A stretch of DNA of 64,000 nucleotides, from positions 8,210,863-8,274,862 of the forward strand of contig NC_079205.1 of the NCBI RefSeq assembly GCF_026745355.1, in the 5' to 3' direction. Numbering within the stretch: position 1 is the first letter of the stretch; each line of letters starts with the position of its first letter. The notes under the pieces are model-generated. The model ran no database searches. It was not told where the DNA came from and worked only from the letters and a program-made list of their open reading frames with translations. The position numbers and the translations under genes are program-made. Origin of the DNA: Beta vulgaris subsp. vulgaris. Lineage: Eukaryota > Streptophyta > Magnoliopsida > Caryophyllales > Amaranthaceae. Below, one piece after another: positions 24,601 through 38,107 of this stretch.

Positions 24601-27600
24601 CGGAGTCCCTATTACCTACTCCCAAAAAAGCCATGATAATAATTAAAAAGGGCATATATTATCTACCTACACACACGCAACAGAAGAGTGCAAAACAAGC
24701 TACAAAACTTTACAGCACTCTGAACATTGCTTAATAGGAATCCTAATCTATCACTCAAAGAGTACGTCTCACATAAATGATCTTTCAGTTTGGTAAAACG
24801 CTTCAAGAATGGCATCACCCTCTTCTATGTATAATATGTACCTTCGCATCATATACAACTCAATCCAATAACAGCATCCTGTGATAAGGCAATTGTTCGC
24901 AAAACCTTCTTAACTATAGAAGTCCTCTGTTCATCTACATCATTTGCAACATCTTCCTTATTTGGTAGTTTCACATTAATTGCAACATTGCCTTAATTGC
25001 TAATGAGTTATGTTTATGTCTCTCCTCATCAAATGGGTCCCCTTTTATTTTGTCACTATCTCTCTCTTCAAATAGTATGCACTCCTACCATATTTCAATA
25101 TTCATGGAACGGTGAACTTTGTGATAACTTGTTACCTAACGTCTCTACGGCTTTTATAGTTGACTTTTATATTATACCCACACAAGCTTCTCCGTTTACA
25201 GTCTGCTTAATGACATTAGATCATACACGAATTTTATTCATCATCATAAACTTTCTATATGCCTTTCATGATATCAGGCAGTGTTTTCAACAACTCAAGA
25301 ATTTCATCCCACACTCGTACCTATAAATGGATGAGCAAATACCTATGGTAATCGCGTATAGCAGTTATTTTCTCCAAGTGACCCTATTTTCCTCAACTAA
25401 TCTAAAACAACCCTAACATGGCAGAGAAGAAATCAAGATGATTCTGCCAGTGATGGCCACTTTACATGACGTCACATGCTATATTAATTGACTAAAAACA
25501 CTTAAGCAAATCAATCTACCCATCCCATCCTATCTCTCTTGCTTCTCCTTTCTTCCTCTATTACTCCCCCACATCTTCTCTTCACACTCTACATCCATGT
25601 ACTCCACCAGAACCCCATATGTTATTTTATTCCGACTTGGCAATTTTGCTCCCGAACCAGTGCAAACACAAACAATTCAACACCTATTCTTGCGAACAGA
25701 CACTTCATGGTGCTGTGAATCATAAGAATTAAGGATGAGATCAGAGAGGAGAGATTTAAGCTCCCTATGAGGAGGAAATATACTATTCAAGCATCAATGC
25801 TCTATGAATTCAGATTAAGAAAATAGGGTCTGAACCCTCGTAGCTAAAAGTGGTATTTGTATGTGGAAATATGGACATAGAAGACCTTAAAGAAAAGAGC
25901 TACATCAACTCAAGTTAGTTTAATCATTAATGGGCTTTGGACCCCTGTATCCTCATAAATTTGGTTTCATGTTTATAAAAAGTATAGATTATATGTTGTA
26001 CTAAGAGTTTACAATGTCAAGTGGCCCCCATACTCATGTCCAAATTATGAGCCTTGGCAAGTCGAACATTATGATATGCATTAGTATCTGATGCTTAGAC
26101 CCTAGCGTAAGTATCATTGTGCATATATTTACACAACATGCCGATTGTCAGTATCCATCCTTGCAGTTAATTCCAATAATAAATCTCATGACATAATATC
26201 CAACTGATCCTCATTAAATATCAAATCAAAGCCCAAATACAGCAAGTACTCAAAATCAAAGTGAGCTCCTTATATTCTTCACATATACTCTATATCCAAA
26301 TGTGTTTCCTTGTAATCAGTTCTCAACAAGAAAGAGAGAAATGTTTTACCATCAAGACTGAGGATTTTACCATCAGATTTTTTGGGGAAAAAGGAGGAGG
26401 ATAGGGGAGATGAGAGAAATAAATTTGGTCCGGATAATAGTGTCAAATGTTCTCATGTTCATCCGCAAGCAGGCTTCTAATTTATAGTAAAAAGATGGGG
26501 AAAGCAAGCAAAAAGGCAGATGTTGCTTTTCCGATTTTGGAAATCAAAAGGAGGGAAACTACCAATTTAACACTTACAGTAATATCAAATGTCAAAGACA
26601 TTACACATCCATCTACAGGATACCATTTTTCAGTCCTCAGGGTCAATTTGAAACAGTTAATTTCAGGAAAATGCTCTATCAGAAAAACAATCATATAAAT
26701 TTTTGCATAAGATAAAAGACATTTTCTTGACTCCTGAAAAACTACATAACTTTACTAACCACTGAAATCATGATAGACTTGGTTTCCTGTCAAACAAACT
26801 TGTCACTACTGATTTTGGTGCTGCCCAATGTATGACAGAATAGCTGATAACTACAGCTGGTACTTAGAACAAAGAATTTCATGCTATGAAGGGATATAGA
26901 GACAATGACAATTATTTACCAAGAGTAGCTTGCAATGATGCCAAGAAACTATGAAGTCCCATTAAGCCTGATATAGAACCGACAAGTATGACCCAAACGT
27001 AGTCCAACAATAACTTCTCCTTTCAGGGCCTTGAGATAAACATCTCCCTTACAAAGATTATGGCTCCTCAGTTCCATTGTCAGCTGAGATTTCATGTTAG
27101 AGTTCCAAGTCATTTAGCAATGTAATTATAATTTGTCTCACTTCCTAGTCTAGTACTTTGTGTCTAACCTCAGCAAGATGTCTGTAATGAGGATCAATTA
27201 GCAAGCTATTCATCTCACAACTATATCCGAACCATGGACCTTTGACGAAGCGATATCTATCCAATGATTCCAATCACATCTGATGATACATGTATGCATA
27301 TGTGTTTCTCCTTATAATACAAGGAAGGGGGTTCATGCATGTAGAAAGGGAAGAGAGTAAATGATGACTGATGATCATTACCTGCCCAGTCCGAAAATAT
27401 AATTTTGTGTAGCCAACTTGATATAATTCAGGAAGGATGTTGAATTGCTGTAAAATAGCAACTGATATACTCAAGGGATCCTGAGAAACGCTCTTATCTG
27501 ATATCAGGAAGCCAAACCTAAACATACCAAGAAAAGAATGAGAACGGATTTGGAACTTTATGCACTGATGTATAATCTAAAGGTTGAAAGCCTCAGACTG

Positions 27601-30600
27601 TCAGACATATACCTTTGGGCAAACTCTTGATGTGTTATCCGATTAGGATACCCACATCTAGCTATCCTAACAGCTTCCAGAACTCCACAGCACCTTAGCT
27701 GTTGCAAGACAAGATCCTTTTCAAACACACCAGGATGCTGCTTACTGTTTGGTTTTATGCAACGAATGAAGTGAGGTGTGGTATCTTCCAGCTGTTGCAT
27801 CAGTTTGTAAAGTTGACTCTGCAAATAGAGAGTGCAATATCAGAACTAGCACCAAAGACAATAGCCTTTCCTGTGTTCATTTATGATAAAGAAGCTGCTG
27901 ATTAATATTAGTGAGAAGAAGGCAAAAGGTATATGGTTCAAATTAATATAGTCTATCCTCGTCAACCAGATATACTGACATCAATAATTTAAACACTAGA
28001 TCTATGGTATGTACAATACTTCCCAATAAACATACATTTCGGAACAGAATGGTGGCACTAACCCATCGGAAAAAATAGACCATTGATATCTCTCTGCCTC
28101 ATAGACAGTGCTCCTTACAGGAATATTAATAAAAAAGGAACATTTGGAGAAATATTTTCATCTTCTTATGCTTGATGAAGTAAACATTGTAGCTACCCGA
28201 AAAAATGAACACAACAGCAGAAGATGATAACCTTAAACTTTGTTGCGACACTTCGCTTCTGGGTGTCAAGAGCAGATTGGCTGTTGAGACCATTAGACTT
28301 CTGGGATTGGTCAAGCATGCTAGAAGCAAACAGTTGCAACAATGGAGAGCTACATGACAAGAGTAGGTGGAGAGAATCAGTGTGCAAGGGGTCTCTGTTC
28401 TTCTCCAAGAATCCACTAGTGTCATAAAGAACCTAAGGAAACACAAAGAAACAGAAAATTATGATCAAGAATCACCATGATATCAGATGATACACATAAA
28501 AAAAAATTAAAAAAATATAACGCAAATTTTGTGCAGAAACTCTTGGAAATTAAGTTGCCAGATATAAGAAAAAGATTGCAAGTATTAATCTGCTTCACAA
28601 AAATTAATTAAGCTCACTACCAAAAGTCTTGTTCTAATTTAATTATTATGTAAAAAGGCACAAAAAAAAGGAAAAACAAGGTTGCTGCAACCACATACTC
28701 CCAAGTCCCACCCAAATAGGAGATGAAAAAGAGAGTATGAGCTAAGAATGCAAAGCATGGAGAGAAACCACATAGTGATTACACATTGCCAGCATATCAT
28801 AGGCAGACCAGTCATCAAATTATATAATTCAGGCAAAACAACAGTCCATTGCACAATAATAGTTTGTAAAGGTCATCAAACAAAACGATAGAAGAATAAT
28901 TCACCAAGGAAACAGGACCCCTCTCCTTCTTTCTCCCCAGGAAAAAAATCACTATATGTAATACTCCTCCGTTTCAAGATATATGGCATTTTAGCCAATG
29001 TTTTCGTTTCAATATGCTTTTTACTCGATCCACTGACTAGAGTTAACGAGAATCCCATATTTCACAAAGTATAACTTTCAAATAGAGCAAATTCACAAAG
29101 ACGATGAGACTTCCAACAATGACCTTACCTGTCCTGCATAATGGCAAATACTAAATGCCCCATCTCTACCACTTTTTAAACAGGAATTAGAGCTCAAGTG
29201 TTGCTCAAGTTTGTTGGCAAAAGTCAAATCCGTAGCCTTAGGAAAATTTGACTCCTCATCCAGCAAAGACAAAAGCCCCAGAGGTCTCTGCATGGCATAC
29301 AACAAAATTGATTAATATTCTTTCTTGAAGCAAGACAACTGCATAGCAATATTAAACCACATTAAACAACAGTACCTTCTCAAAGAGGTTCAAGCACTCT
29401 TGGTTGTCCTCAAAATCTACTTTAGCCCAGTCAATTCCATCAGCTTCATAATCCTAAAATATGTACCAAGAGATCAGAAACAGTCATAGGAAGTTCTGAT
29501 CAGCTTGCCAATGAATTTCATTGAGAGCATTTTAATAAAAGATTAAAATATAATCTCAAGATGCTAGACATTAGTACATAGAATATGTCTTATATTGGAT
29601 AAAACTTATATGAGTACAGTGTCATAAAATTATTCATTAGTTGTACAAAGCATTTACATCATTTTCACTAAAAGAAAAATTTTCCAGCATTGCAGATACA
29701 CTGTGATTGCAGAAGCACAAGTGGGTTTTTTTACGCTCCAGATGGCAAACAGCAGAAAAAGCACTGACATGGTGAGGTAAATCTAGAGTGTGTTACATTG
29801 TTGTCCCAAACTCCCAATAACGAGAACAAACATATATAGCTGGGGCTTTTCTTTTTCTCTCTTTCAAATAACATCTTCCCTCTCTCCCTCATTTACGTTT
29901 TTCCATGGAAATTACAGAACCATAGTTACTCTCTTAGCTGCCACCTCCACTCCCTAAAACTGCAGACAGGGAGACAAATCTAGAGGCCCATACTCCTCAA
30001 CCTGACTCATCACTGTAAAACATGTACCATATAGCCTTCTACCAGGAAGCAGCATATTTATCATTTCACCTGCCACCTTTAACCGCTTGCCGTTTTCTAT
30101 GGAACAGTAGCTGTCAGTTGTGAAAGTCACAGGACTGAATTTCAAGAGCCTCCAGATCATGGAAAATCTACAGGCACTACAGTAAGGTAATGCCCATTCA
30201 CTTGGAACAAGTAAGGAAAAAGAAGTTTTTATTGTGATCCTTTCTCACATACATCAAACCGACTAGAATTAATTCTCAACGGTTTCATTTTAGTGGTTGG
30301 TTTGAAGAATATACATCTATACGCGTCAAAAATCAATTGATAATTTTTGTTTTTTAAGAACATTATATAGATTATGGTTATTCAGAAAGCAAGTCTATGT
30401 GTCTATCTTTGTCACATTTGTTTTAAGAAAGTAAGTTTTTTAAAAATAATCATGATATCATATGGAACCTCTACTCCTCCTTGAGAAGAGGAAAACAAAT
30501 AGTGATTACAGTACCCTTGTCCTCCAGGCCTCCACCCAATTGGCCCGAGCTGTTGGCATAATTCGCTACATAATTCTCTTTTCCAAGTAATAGTTCACAC

Positions 30601-33600
30601 AAAATGGGCCAAATATAGTGCAAAACTGACCATAATTCACTTTTTACGGGTCACAATCCATGGGGAGATTAGGGAATTATGTGACACGGATTGTAATAAA
30701 ATTTTGTGTTGATCTGGTTAGGCCCAACACACTATTGACCCTGCAGTGACCTGGCCCACCCACCAAGAATCCACCTCTACTTCAGACTAGTGTACTTAGC
30801 AAATCATGGAGAAAAATTTCTCTCCATTTAAACAATAAAAGAAAAAGTCACCTCAAAAGAAGACTAGGCTACTTTTGATCATTTGGATGTTTATAATTTG
30901 ACTACCTAGCACTTAGTACACAGCTCTTGTTGAACATACACAAATTTCCAAGCTCAAGCAGAAACTAGAATAATTTCCAAGAGACCAACATGATACTGTG
31001 AGGATATGGAAAACAGACAGGGTAATGACAACCACTTCAGACAAAAGGAAACAGTATACGCAAGAAACGGCGAAAAAACAGATGATGACCAATTACAGTA
31101 AAGAAAGGCAGACATAAAGGGGGCAGGTACTCTCCTAAATACTTATAGCCTTCACTTTCATGAGCCATTCTACAGTTCTATCACATGAAGTTTGAGCCCA
31201 AACCAAATAATGCAACAGTAAAACATATCTAGCATGCATATTCCAAGCTATCAAATGACTTAAAGCCTACCTCTTGTTCAAGTTTGAAGAGATGACGATT
31301 GAAATGTTGCTGCAACCTTTCATTTGCATAATTTATGCAGAATTGCTCAAAGCTATTATTCTGAAAGCAAAATTTAAGTATAAGCACACGAGAAACAATC
31401 ATGTGAAAGCAATTAACAACTCTATCAAGCTGTTCAAAAATGTGAACCTGAAATGACTCAAAGCCATATATATCCAGAATGTTTATGGATCTTCCAGTTC
31501 TCCTTTTACCCACTTCAAGTGATTTATTTACTTGTTCCACAAGCCAATCAAACAATCTGGCATAAATACATTTTGCTAATGCATCTCTGGTGTCCATTGC
31601 CTGAAAATCACATGATATAACCAAGTCATATGACATACAGCACGCATGAGATAGAATTATGATCCATTGATGAAGTATCTTGATAGGCTAACATACCTGC
31701 GGTAAAGTTAAGCTTTTTGCAATTTTGTCCTTGCCAGCTTGGATTTTGCGAGTCGATAGAACCAACATGAGATCCTGCTCAGTGCAACCCATCAAACTGG
31801 CAGCAGCAGTCAGAGCTGCCAAACAACCAACACCGACAAACTACATCAAGATCTGTACACATCATAAGCAGTGGATAACAAAAGGACAGAAGAATTTAAA
31901 ATCTAAAATCTATGGAATCAATCTATACCCTTTTGTTTGAAAATTAAACAAGAGATGACCCTTTCAAATCAATAACTTTAACATCTGAGTTTTAATTAAG
32001 CTCAAAAAGCCACATTTTGACCCCTGTAAAACTTGCTTCAATTTGAAAATTCAGAAGGAAAATTCCGTAGTTGAAATTAGCAATTTGAGACTACACAGAA
32101 CCAAGTATAAGAGATTATTTTGTTTATGTTATCAAATACTGCAAACTTATTGCACGAAAAACAAATACTGCAAACTTGAAATCAAATAATCAATAAATAG
32201 GTGCTAAAAGAGACCAACAGGACTGCGTTAACACTGCGCTATACTACCCACACTCGGCTACTTGTGCATGAAGATACATTTCCAGGTGTCAGGCTTGGTG
32301 TTCCACGGAATATTGCATATTTTCTCCAAAATGAGGAGTCTATTGTCAGCATCCACGTAGAAGCGTTGAGTATCCAATACATATACAGCTCTAAGTAAAA
32401 CAAACATGGCCAGAAAGCAATATGTGCAACTGTGCCGAGGCTGGCTATGCCTGTTCCCACAGCTGAGCTGTGACCCTCGATTGATTACAGTATATCCTAA
32501 TGCAGTTCCTTAAAACTCTAACAGGTACCAGTGCTAACAACTATTAATAAGACACCTTATTAAACAACATAAGAACCGATACACTGAAGCAGGAACCCAT
32601 ACCTTCACCAGCCACCACTTCTACATGATTTTCGTTATCAGTAACTTGAAATGAAATGTTGCCAAGCCACAAAACTGCACTAAGCACTGCAAACATACTT
32701 TCCCTATCTTCTGCGTGGATTCGGACAATATCTAAAGCTTCCTGATGTGATAAGAGAAGAAGAATAACCTTAAGATGCATGGAAGAAAACGGACTGCAGA
32801 AAACGTACTTCTAGCATCGTGACAAGCTTCTTTACCTGAAGCTTACAGAAGTTCAGTGCATCATCAACATCATCAATCACCAAGCAATTACTCTGATTAA
32901 GATAGTTGTAGTCATTAGCCATTTTGATGTTCAATCTACCTGCAGCAGCATTGAAGCATCGGTGACAACTAATCAGTAATTTAAGTGATGGACAACAATT
33001 TCAATAGCAAAGATATTGTACAAACAGTTTTTTTTTTTTTTTTCTTTTTGCTCATTTACTTCTTGCTGATAAAATCACAGTGCAAACAACTGTGAAAGAC
33101 ATCAACAGCATCCTGCCATACTGCCGAGTAAAAAGCAAACAGTGATTTGATTTAACCTCTTAGATCAGATGGGGCACCAGCACAAAGTTGATAAAAGACA
33201 TGGTATGATCGTTCTCCTCTGGCCAGCTGAACTACTCTTGACTGCATATACAATAACAATAGTAAGGAAAAGGAGTAAAACATAAATACAATTGCTGAAC
33301 AACCCAATACAGCAATTAATTGAGCTATCTCACCTTTTCAAGTAGAACTATCCATTCGATCAAATATAGCGAAAAAGCACAGGCAACAATGACACGTCAG
33401 TCAACGCTAATTTATAGAGAGATCAATTTTGAAAAGAAAAATGGAATCGATAGCTCACAAGTTTGTATGAGGGCACCACATATCTTTCCCGTCATACTGA
33501 AATGAATTTCAATCAACTTGCCCTGTAAAACATCAATAACACAAACAATTTACAATACGAATAAGTTAAGCCCCTAAAGTTAGGCATTATCTACAAATGC

Positions 33601-36600
33601 AACTGTAGTCCAAAAGTGAACAAATTGATTAAAGCAACAATAGAGCAGACAGGATAGTTACAAATCGGCTAGAGTTGTCATTTCTGGATGTTTTTGCGTT
33701 CCCAAATGCTTCTAGGATACGACTTGTTTGAAGGACTTCCAGTTCAATTCCATCTCCACCACCACCAAGAGTAGCCAAATACTGCATTGCGATCTTTGCT
33801 GTTTCAGTTTTCCCAGCACCACTCTCCCCACTGTAAGGCGAAAAGATGTCGCTTGTGAAAATAATGAATATAAAACCCTTCTGGGATATAAAGTAAATAA
33901 AACCAATACTCTTTAAGTTGACTTCTGGGATAGAAAAGCTTGATAGAGGAAAATTTAAAAAAAAAACTAAAATAGCATAGCATAAAAATATTCTGTTATG
34001 AGATTCCAAAGCAGAAGGATCTGAACTCACCTTATTATAATAGATTGGTTCACACCATCTGCGACAAAAGGAAACACCACGATGAATACACATATGACTG
34101 CAACTATATGCTCAAACTTGCTCTAAATAATAAGTGTAGTATCAGACCTCTCATCATCTCATCATAGGCCGCATCTGCCATCGCAAAAACATGAGGACTG
34201 TCTGCAAGCTTCTGTCTATAAGATGTGATATGATTGCTGCCATATATTTGCACATCCTTGAATGGATTGATTGCAATCAAAACAGGCCCTGCTTTACTCT
34301 ATAGAGCCAAGCCCACCACAATATGTATGGCAAAAAGCAACGTTAGGCTGCATCTTTTAGAACTCTAAAAGGAAAGAAAAGAACCATATAAAGGAGCAAA
34401 GGTGAGCACACACATAAATCAGGTCACGCGAATATCTGTACTGTAGATTGCTAAGAACTGAAGGCTCATTCAAATAACTAAGCTGTATTAAGTCATCCAC
34501 ACCGTCAAGAATATCTGGATTTGCGGGTAGGAGCTCTGTTTTCAAGACGTTGATGACCTATAGCAATCAAAGGGCATCAGTGTTTAATTCTGATTCAGCA
34601 CACAGTTCATCAGAAAGCCATGTGTCAGGAAGATGTAACTCACATTCCCAGATGCAAGCTGTACAAGAGAATCCTCGCCAGAGGTTGACTGTATCCTTCC
34701 CGATTCCCACTGTCCAGAAGGAAGCTTAAACCACACACGGAGTTTCTGAAACAGAAAAAACTGACATTTAGGATCTCTAAAAAAGAACCAGACAGAGAGT
34801 ACAGCAGCAGGCCTCCAATAGATGGTCACTCTGCTTAAGTTGTAACAAAAGAAAACCTGCATCACATGAGAGGCAGCAGAGCCATGCATTAAGCAACCCA
34901 GCACCTGCTGTGTTTGGGCCTGGTGTATCTTTTAGTTCCTTTAATGTCTGTTGATGCTTGATTCTAGGATATAAAGGCAATTCATGGCAGAGAAATCATA
35001 TCACCTACAGTATTCCCAAAATCCCAGGTCTAGGACAACACATCCTTTCCAGTAAGAGAAGTCACTTCCAGAATTCAAACATAATTGTCCACAACCCTTT
35101 TGCAATTGTAATTTTCCTCAAGTAACTTTTATTGAAGTCTATCTCTTACTCGAACAACTATATGTTGAGAAAGTATATATAAACAAAATTCTAGATGAGC
35201 AAACTAAAAAATAAGGAAAGAAATATATTAAAACATTCATAACATAGAGGAAGACAAAATTGTACACTTGGGTGTGTTCTCTAACTTCTCTTTACCTATA
35301 TTTCCTAATATTTAGGGGGGAAAAGTTCAAATAAATTAGCAAAGTTCAGAAAGAAATAAGAAAAGTTACGGAAATATAAGAAAAGTTAGGAAATATTAGA
35401 AAAGGTAAAATAAAATAAGACAAGTTCAGAAAGATATAAGAAAAGTTCAGAAAAAATTAAGATAATATAAGTTCAGCAAAAATAAGGTGAAGAAAAGTTC
35501 AAATTGACATTTTCATGTTCAATTAAATCGGGAAAGTCAGACATCAGCTACAGTATGATCATCCTATTCAGATGTAAGCCACCATATTCAGGAATGGCAT
35601 GCATGGTAGTTACTAAATGGGTAATGAGAGGTGAATGCTTTCGGTACATGGCTCCAGTTGAATTCGTATTTTTATAATAATTTGTAGCAGTAGTACAAGG
35701 GTAAACTCACTAGTCACTTCCAATATTAAAGCAAAAAGAAGGAAACAAAAAGGACAATTCAATAAATAAACAAAATAAAAACTACAATAAGGCTATTAAC
35801 TAAGTAACAGGCAAAAGTGACAAACTGTCCACTTTCCAGGACAAGACCAAGGCAACCACTAGAAATCTTCAATATCAAGCAGAACAGATACACAACAAAC
35901 TATAAATGACAGATCACTAATAAACATGGATAACATAAGCTACATTTCGATCATATTACATAAAGATCAAGGATGCTTAGCAGGTTATTCTGTTTTAACA
36001 CAATATCTCATAGCACCTTTTAGGAATTATACGAGTAAAGCAATTATACATTGTGAACTGCAAAGTTCAAACACAAAAGCAACACCTCAACCCTTCAAAA
36101 GCAGATTGCATGCAGAAAAAGAAAGAAGGAAATTCTGATCGATATAACCCTCCCCATCAAATCCTAACTTTGTGCCGAAAAGAATAAGCTGAAATGGTCA
36201 TTCACTATGATCCCAAGCTCAGTTGACGTCGAGGAAGTTCAAACCTCCACTTCCTTTCCCAATGTTGGGGGTATCCTATGTCATAACTAGAGATTAAGCC
36301 ATAAATTGGCATTATCAAAATTTGGCAACGATAATTCCAGAAAAAGAAAGGTTATACCGGATCTTCTTGCAACGTTTGTGCACAGTTGTCATAAGTAACA
36401 TCAACATTATGAATTCAACATTCTACACCAACAACCACAACAATAGGTAAAACTCCCAGTTCATCACTAATCCCAAAAATCGAAAATTAAAAAAATACAA
36501 AAAGTAAGCAATTTCCTTTCCACAATTCTCATCACAGGCAGATGCAGAATGAACAGAAACTCTCAATCAGATCCTACTAGACAACCCACTTTATAGATTT

Positions 36601-37433
36601 ACGCCATTAACAGTCAATCAAATCCAATCCAATCCAATCCAATTCACAAAGCTCAATAGAGATTCGCGCATAGTCAGTCTCCGTATCATTCAAGCAAAAC
36701 TTCTACAATCCCAATACACAAACCTTCACTAAATCACACTCCCACAGTAAAATGAAATTAAAAAATATCATCATTTGAGCTTAAAATCAGGCCAAACTTC
36801 AAAAACAAAGGTCTTCATATAACTAATTATATAATAAAAGAACAACAACAACAACTAACATTCAAACAAAAAAAAAAAATCAGTATCAATAATAATGAAC
36901 AATAAATAAAAGAAGTTAATTACCTTTTTTATAAAATAATCAACATTATCTTCCCACTCAACAACAGCCTTAGAAGTAGTAGTAGTGGAGGTAAGTCGTT
37001 GAGCATTATTAACATCAAAACCACCTCGAATTTCTCTCTCCTCCATTTTCATCTCCAACACAGCATCAACATCATCATCATCATAATAATAAGGTGACTG
37101 ATCAGATTTAATCTTCTTTTTACTACTTCCAAAACTATTCCGTCTCCTAAACCATGGACCAACTCCGACTTTTTCTCGTTGTAGATCCTCTGGAATTTTC
37201 TTCCTCTCATCGGCGGTGGCGGTGGCGGTGGCGGTGGCGGTAGGTGGTAAAGAAGCGGACACTTTAAACCCCACCGGCAAAGACTTCCTTGCGGAAGGTA
37301 ATCGAGCTTTGGATACCGGCCGAGAAGGTAATGCAGGTGGATTATCTTTAGGTTGGTCTTCATCTCTTCGACGGAGATTCTCTAACATCTCCTCTAATGA
37401 ACTTCGCATCAATGTTGGCGATGTTGACATCAT
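18652..37433 (-). CDS. ATM2: Class VIII myosin heavy chain (VIII-2-like), 24 coding exons
   Basis: Actin-based motor. Exons in coding order: 37433-36924, 34745-34644, 34557-34414, 34298-34148, 34058-34031, 33830-33662, 33522-33459, 33347-33334, 33241-33157, 32939-32836, 32741-32603, 31815-31697, 31600-31448, 31360-31271, 29453-29376, 29287-29129, 28432-28232, 27818-27613, 27517-27382, 23985-23856, 23757-23605, 23506-23394, 22420-22208, 19125-18652. All junctions are GT..AG and join in frame (3735 nt, 1244 aa). The N-terminus [15 protein letters not shown] and a PPALPSRP motif are as in Arabidopsis VIII-2. An SH3-like fold starts near 171; the P-loop GESGAGKT is 313-320, switch I NDNSSRFGK 362-370 and switch [10 protein letters not shown] 586-593. 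Three IQ motifs (about 899-990) bind calmodulin; a coiled coil spans about 1028-1095; the C-terminus is basic (RRKWWGK). Class VIII myosins act at plasmodesmata, the cell plate and endosomes. Start is the first of two Met codons. Confidence 0.95.
19495..20910. mobile_element. Long-TIR MULE-like element in the last myosin intron
   Basis: The ends are inverted: GGGAAATTCACATG at 19495 and a matching ...GAATTTCCC end at 20910. Arms of about 180-190 bp share 'tttttctacttggtggcagg', 'ctactttggttaattatact' and 'aagtgaatt' blocks. It is flanked by TATAATTTT (19486-19494) and TATAATTTC (20911-20919), 8 of 9 identical, the target-duplication size of Mutator-like elements. The 1416 bp contain no transposase. 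The interior (19680-20700) is of unknown origin and could be checked for captured gene pieces. Confidence 0.8.
21049..21552. repeat. ATM2: Perfect 252-bp tandem duplication in the last myosin intron
   Basis: 21049-21300 and 21301-21552 read as identical copies starting 'atttgaagaaaggggaagca' and ending 'cagttatgactttg'. Identity at this level implies a very recent duplication or an assembly artefact. It lies between exons 23 and 24, so the protein is not affected. Confidence 0.93.
22648..22909. mobile_element. Stowaway MITE in a myosin intron
   Basis: The left end CTCCCTCCGTTTCTTTTTAA and the complementary right end ...AAAAAGAAACAAGGGAG are flanked by TA on both sides (22646-22647, 22910-22911). 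262 bp, non-coding, between exons 22 and 23. Same family as 4651-4909. Confidence 0.85.
24203..24470. repeat. ATM2: Diverged 134-bp tandem duplication in a myosin intron
   Basis: 24203-24336 and 24337-24470 are adjacent direct copies, each with 'aatgactgctaactgaaaca', 'aaaacgtgttcagtgttta' and 'accatacttccatttatgg'. A handful of substitutions (about 94-95% identity by eye) make it clearly older than the 252-bp duplication. It lies in the 3.4-kb intron between exons 19 and 20. Confidence 0.85.
33334..33347 (-). other. ATM2: 14-bp microexon of the myosin gene (exon 8)
   Basis: This exon encodes only the end of F390 and LLEK (391-394) of the conserved FLLEKSRV motor motif. It is framed by AG before and GT(GAGA) after on the minus strand. 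Without it the flanking exons (33459-33522 and 33157-33241) would not join in frame. Ordinary gene finders usually miss exons this small. Exon 5 (34031-34058) is also tiny at 28 bp. Confidence 0.9.
35300..35510. repeat. ATM2: A-rich degenerate tandem repeat in the first myosin intron
   Basis: About ten imperfect units of roughly 18-22 bp on the theme 'aagaaaagttcagaaa'. On the sense (minus) strand this is a T-rich, CTT/TTC-type tract in the long intron 1 (34746-36923). Confidence 0.6.
37212..37241 (-). repeat. ATM2: Coding hexanucleotide repeat (GGCGGT)n in myosin exon 1
   Basis: Five units encode the alternating Thr-Ala run in the N-terminal extension ([14 protein letters not shown]). It lies outside the motor domain, where length change is likely tolerated. 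Confidence 0.85.
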
Positions 37434-38107
37434 TTTGATTGTTGCAGAAACTCGAATTATGTCAGATTTTGAAGATTATTAACAATGGCGGAATTGATAA
37501 AAAAAATGGGGGAGATGAAATGAAAGAGGAAATCATGTAATGTAATGTTGTTAATGTGTGTGTGTGTATTTGAAAAGTTGTTGATTTTTGGTTGCTGGGG
37601 TTTTTTGAAAACCTAATCTTAAAGGAGAGAAAATGAAAAATTGGGAAAGAAAAGAAAGAGTTTTGGTTTGGTGTGATTAATTTTGAATTTAAATGGGAAA
37701 AAACAAAGTGGGGTTTTTTTTGAAATACACATTCAAATTTATTTAAAAAAGAAAGGATTGGATTATTGGGAGGGGCAAACAGACGGACTAATTGGCTTCG
37801 TTGGCACTCTGCAGTCCGCAATAGTACTTGTTAAAGGAGTAATATGTATGTGTGTGGCGCGTTATGCGTGTGGTTAAATTTTATGTTGCTTTTTTTTAAT
37901 TCTGTTTTTTGCTTTTTCAGGTCTCTCTCGTGCATTACCTTTTCACTTTTTTTTTACTTGGTTCTTTTAAACGGCAAGTAATACTATATACTTAGTGAAA
38001 GTATTGGGTCAGACCGTCTGACGTATTGTTTACTGTCAGACGGGCTGAGCCCAATACATCTTCTCTCTGCTTCACTTTTTAGGTCACATTCTCTCTCCTC
38101 TTTCTTC

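Noticed and set aside
24997..25326. 109-codon plus-strand ORF in a myosin intron
   Set aside because: No recognisable domain. The opposite strand has a short open stretch around 25200-25330 with several stops, which I could not identify either.
26447..26698. 83-codon plus-strand ORF opposite the myosin
   Set aside because: Intronic, open in both strands by chance, no domain.
28965..29060. Single CTCCTCCGTTTC-type MITE end in a myosin intron
   Set aside because: No matching inverted end within several hundred bases, so I did not call an element.
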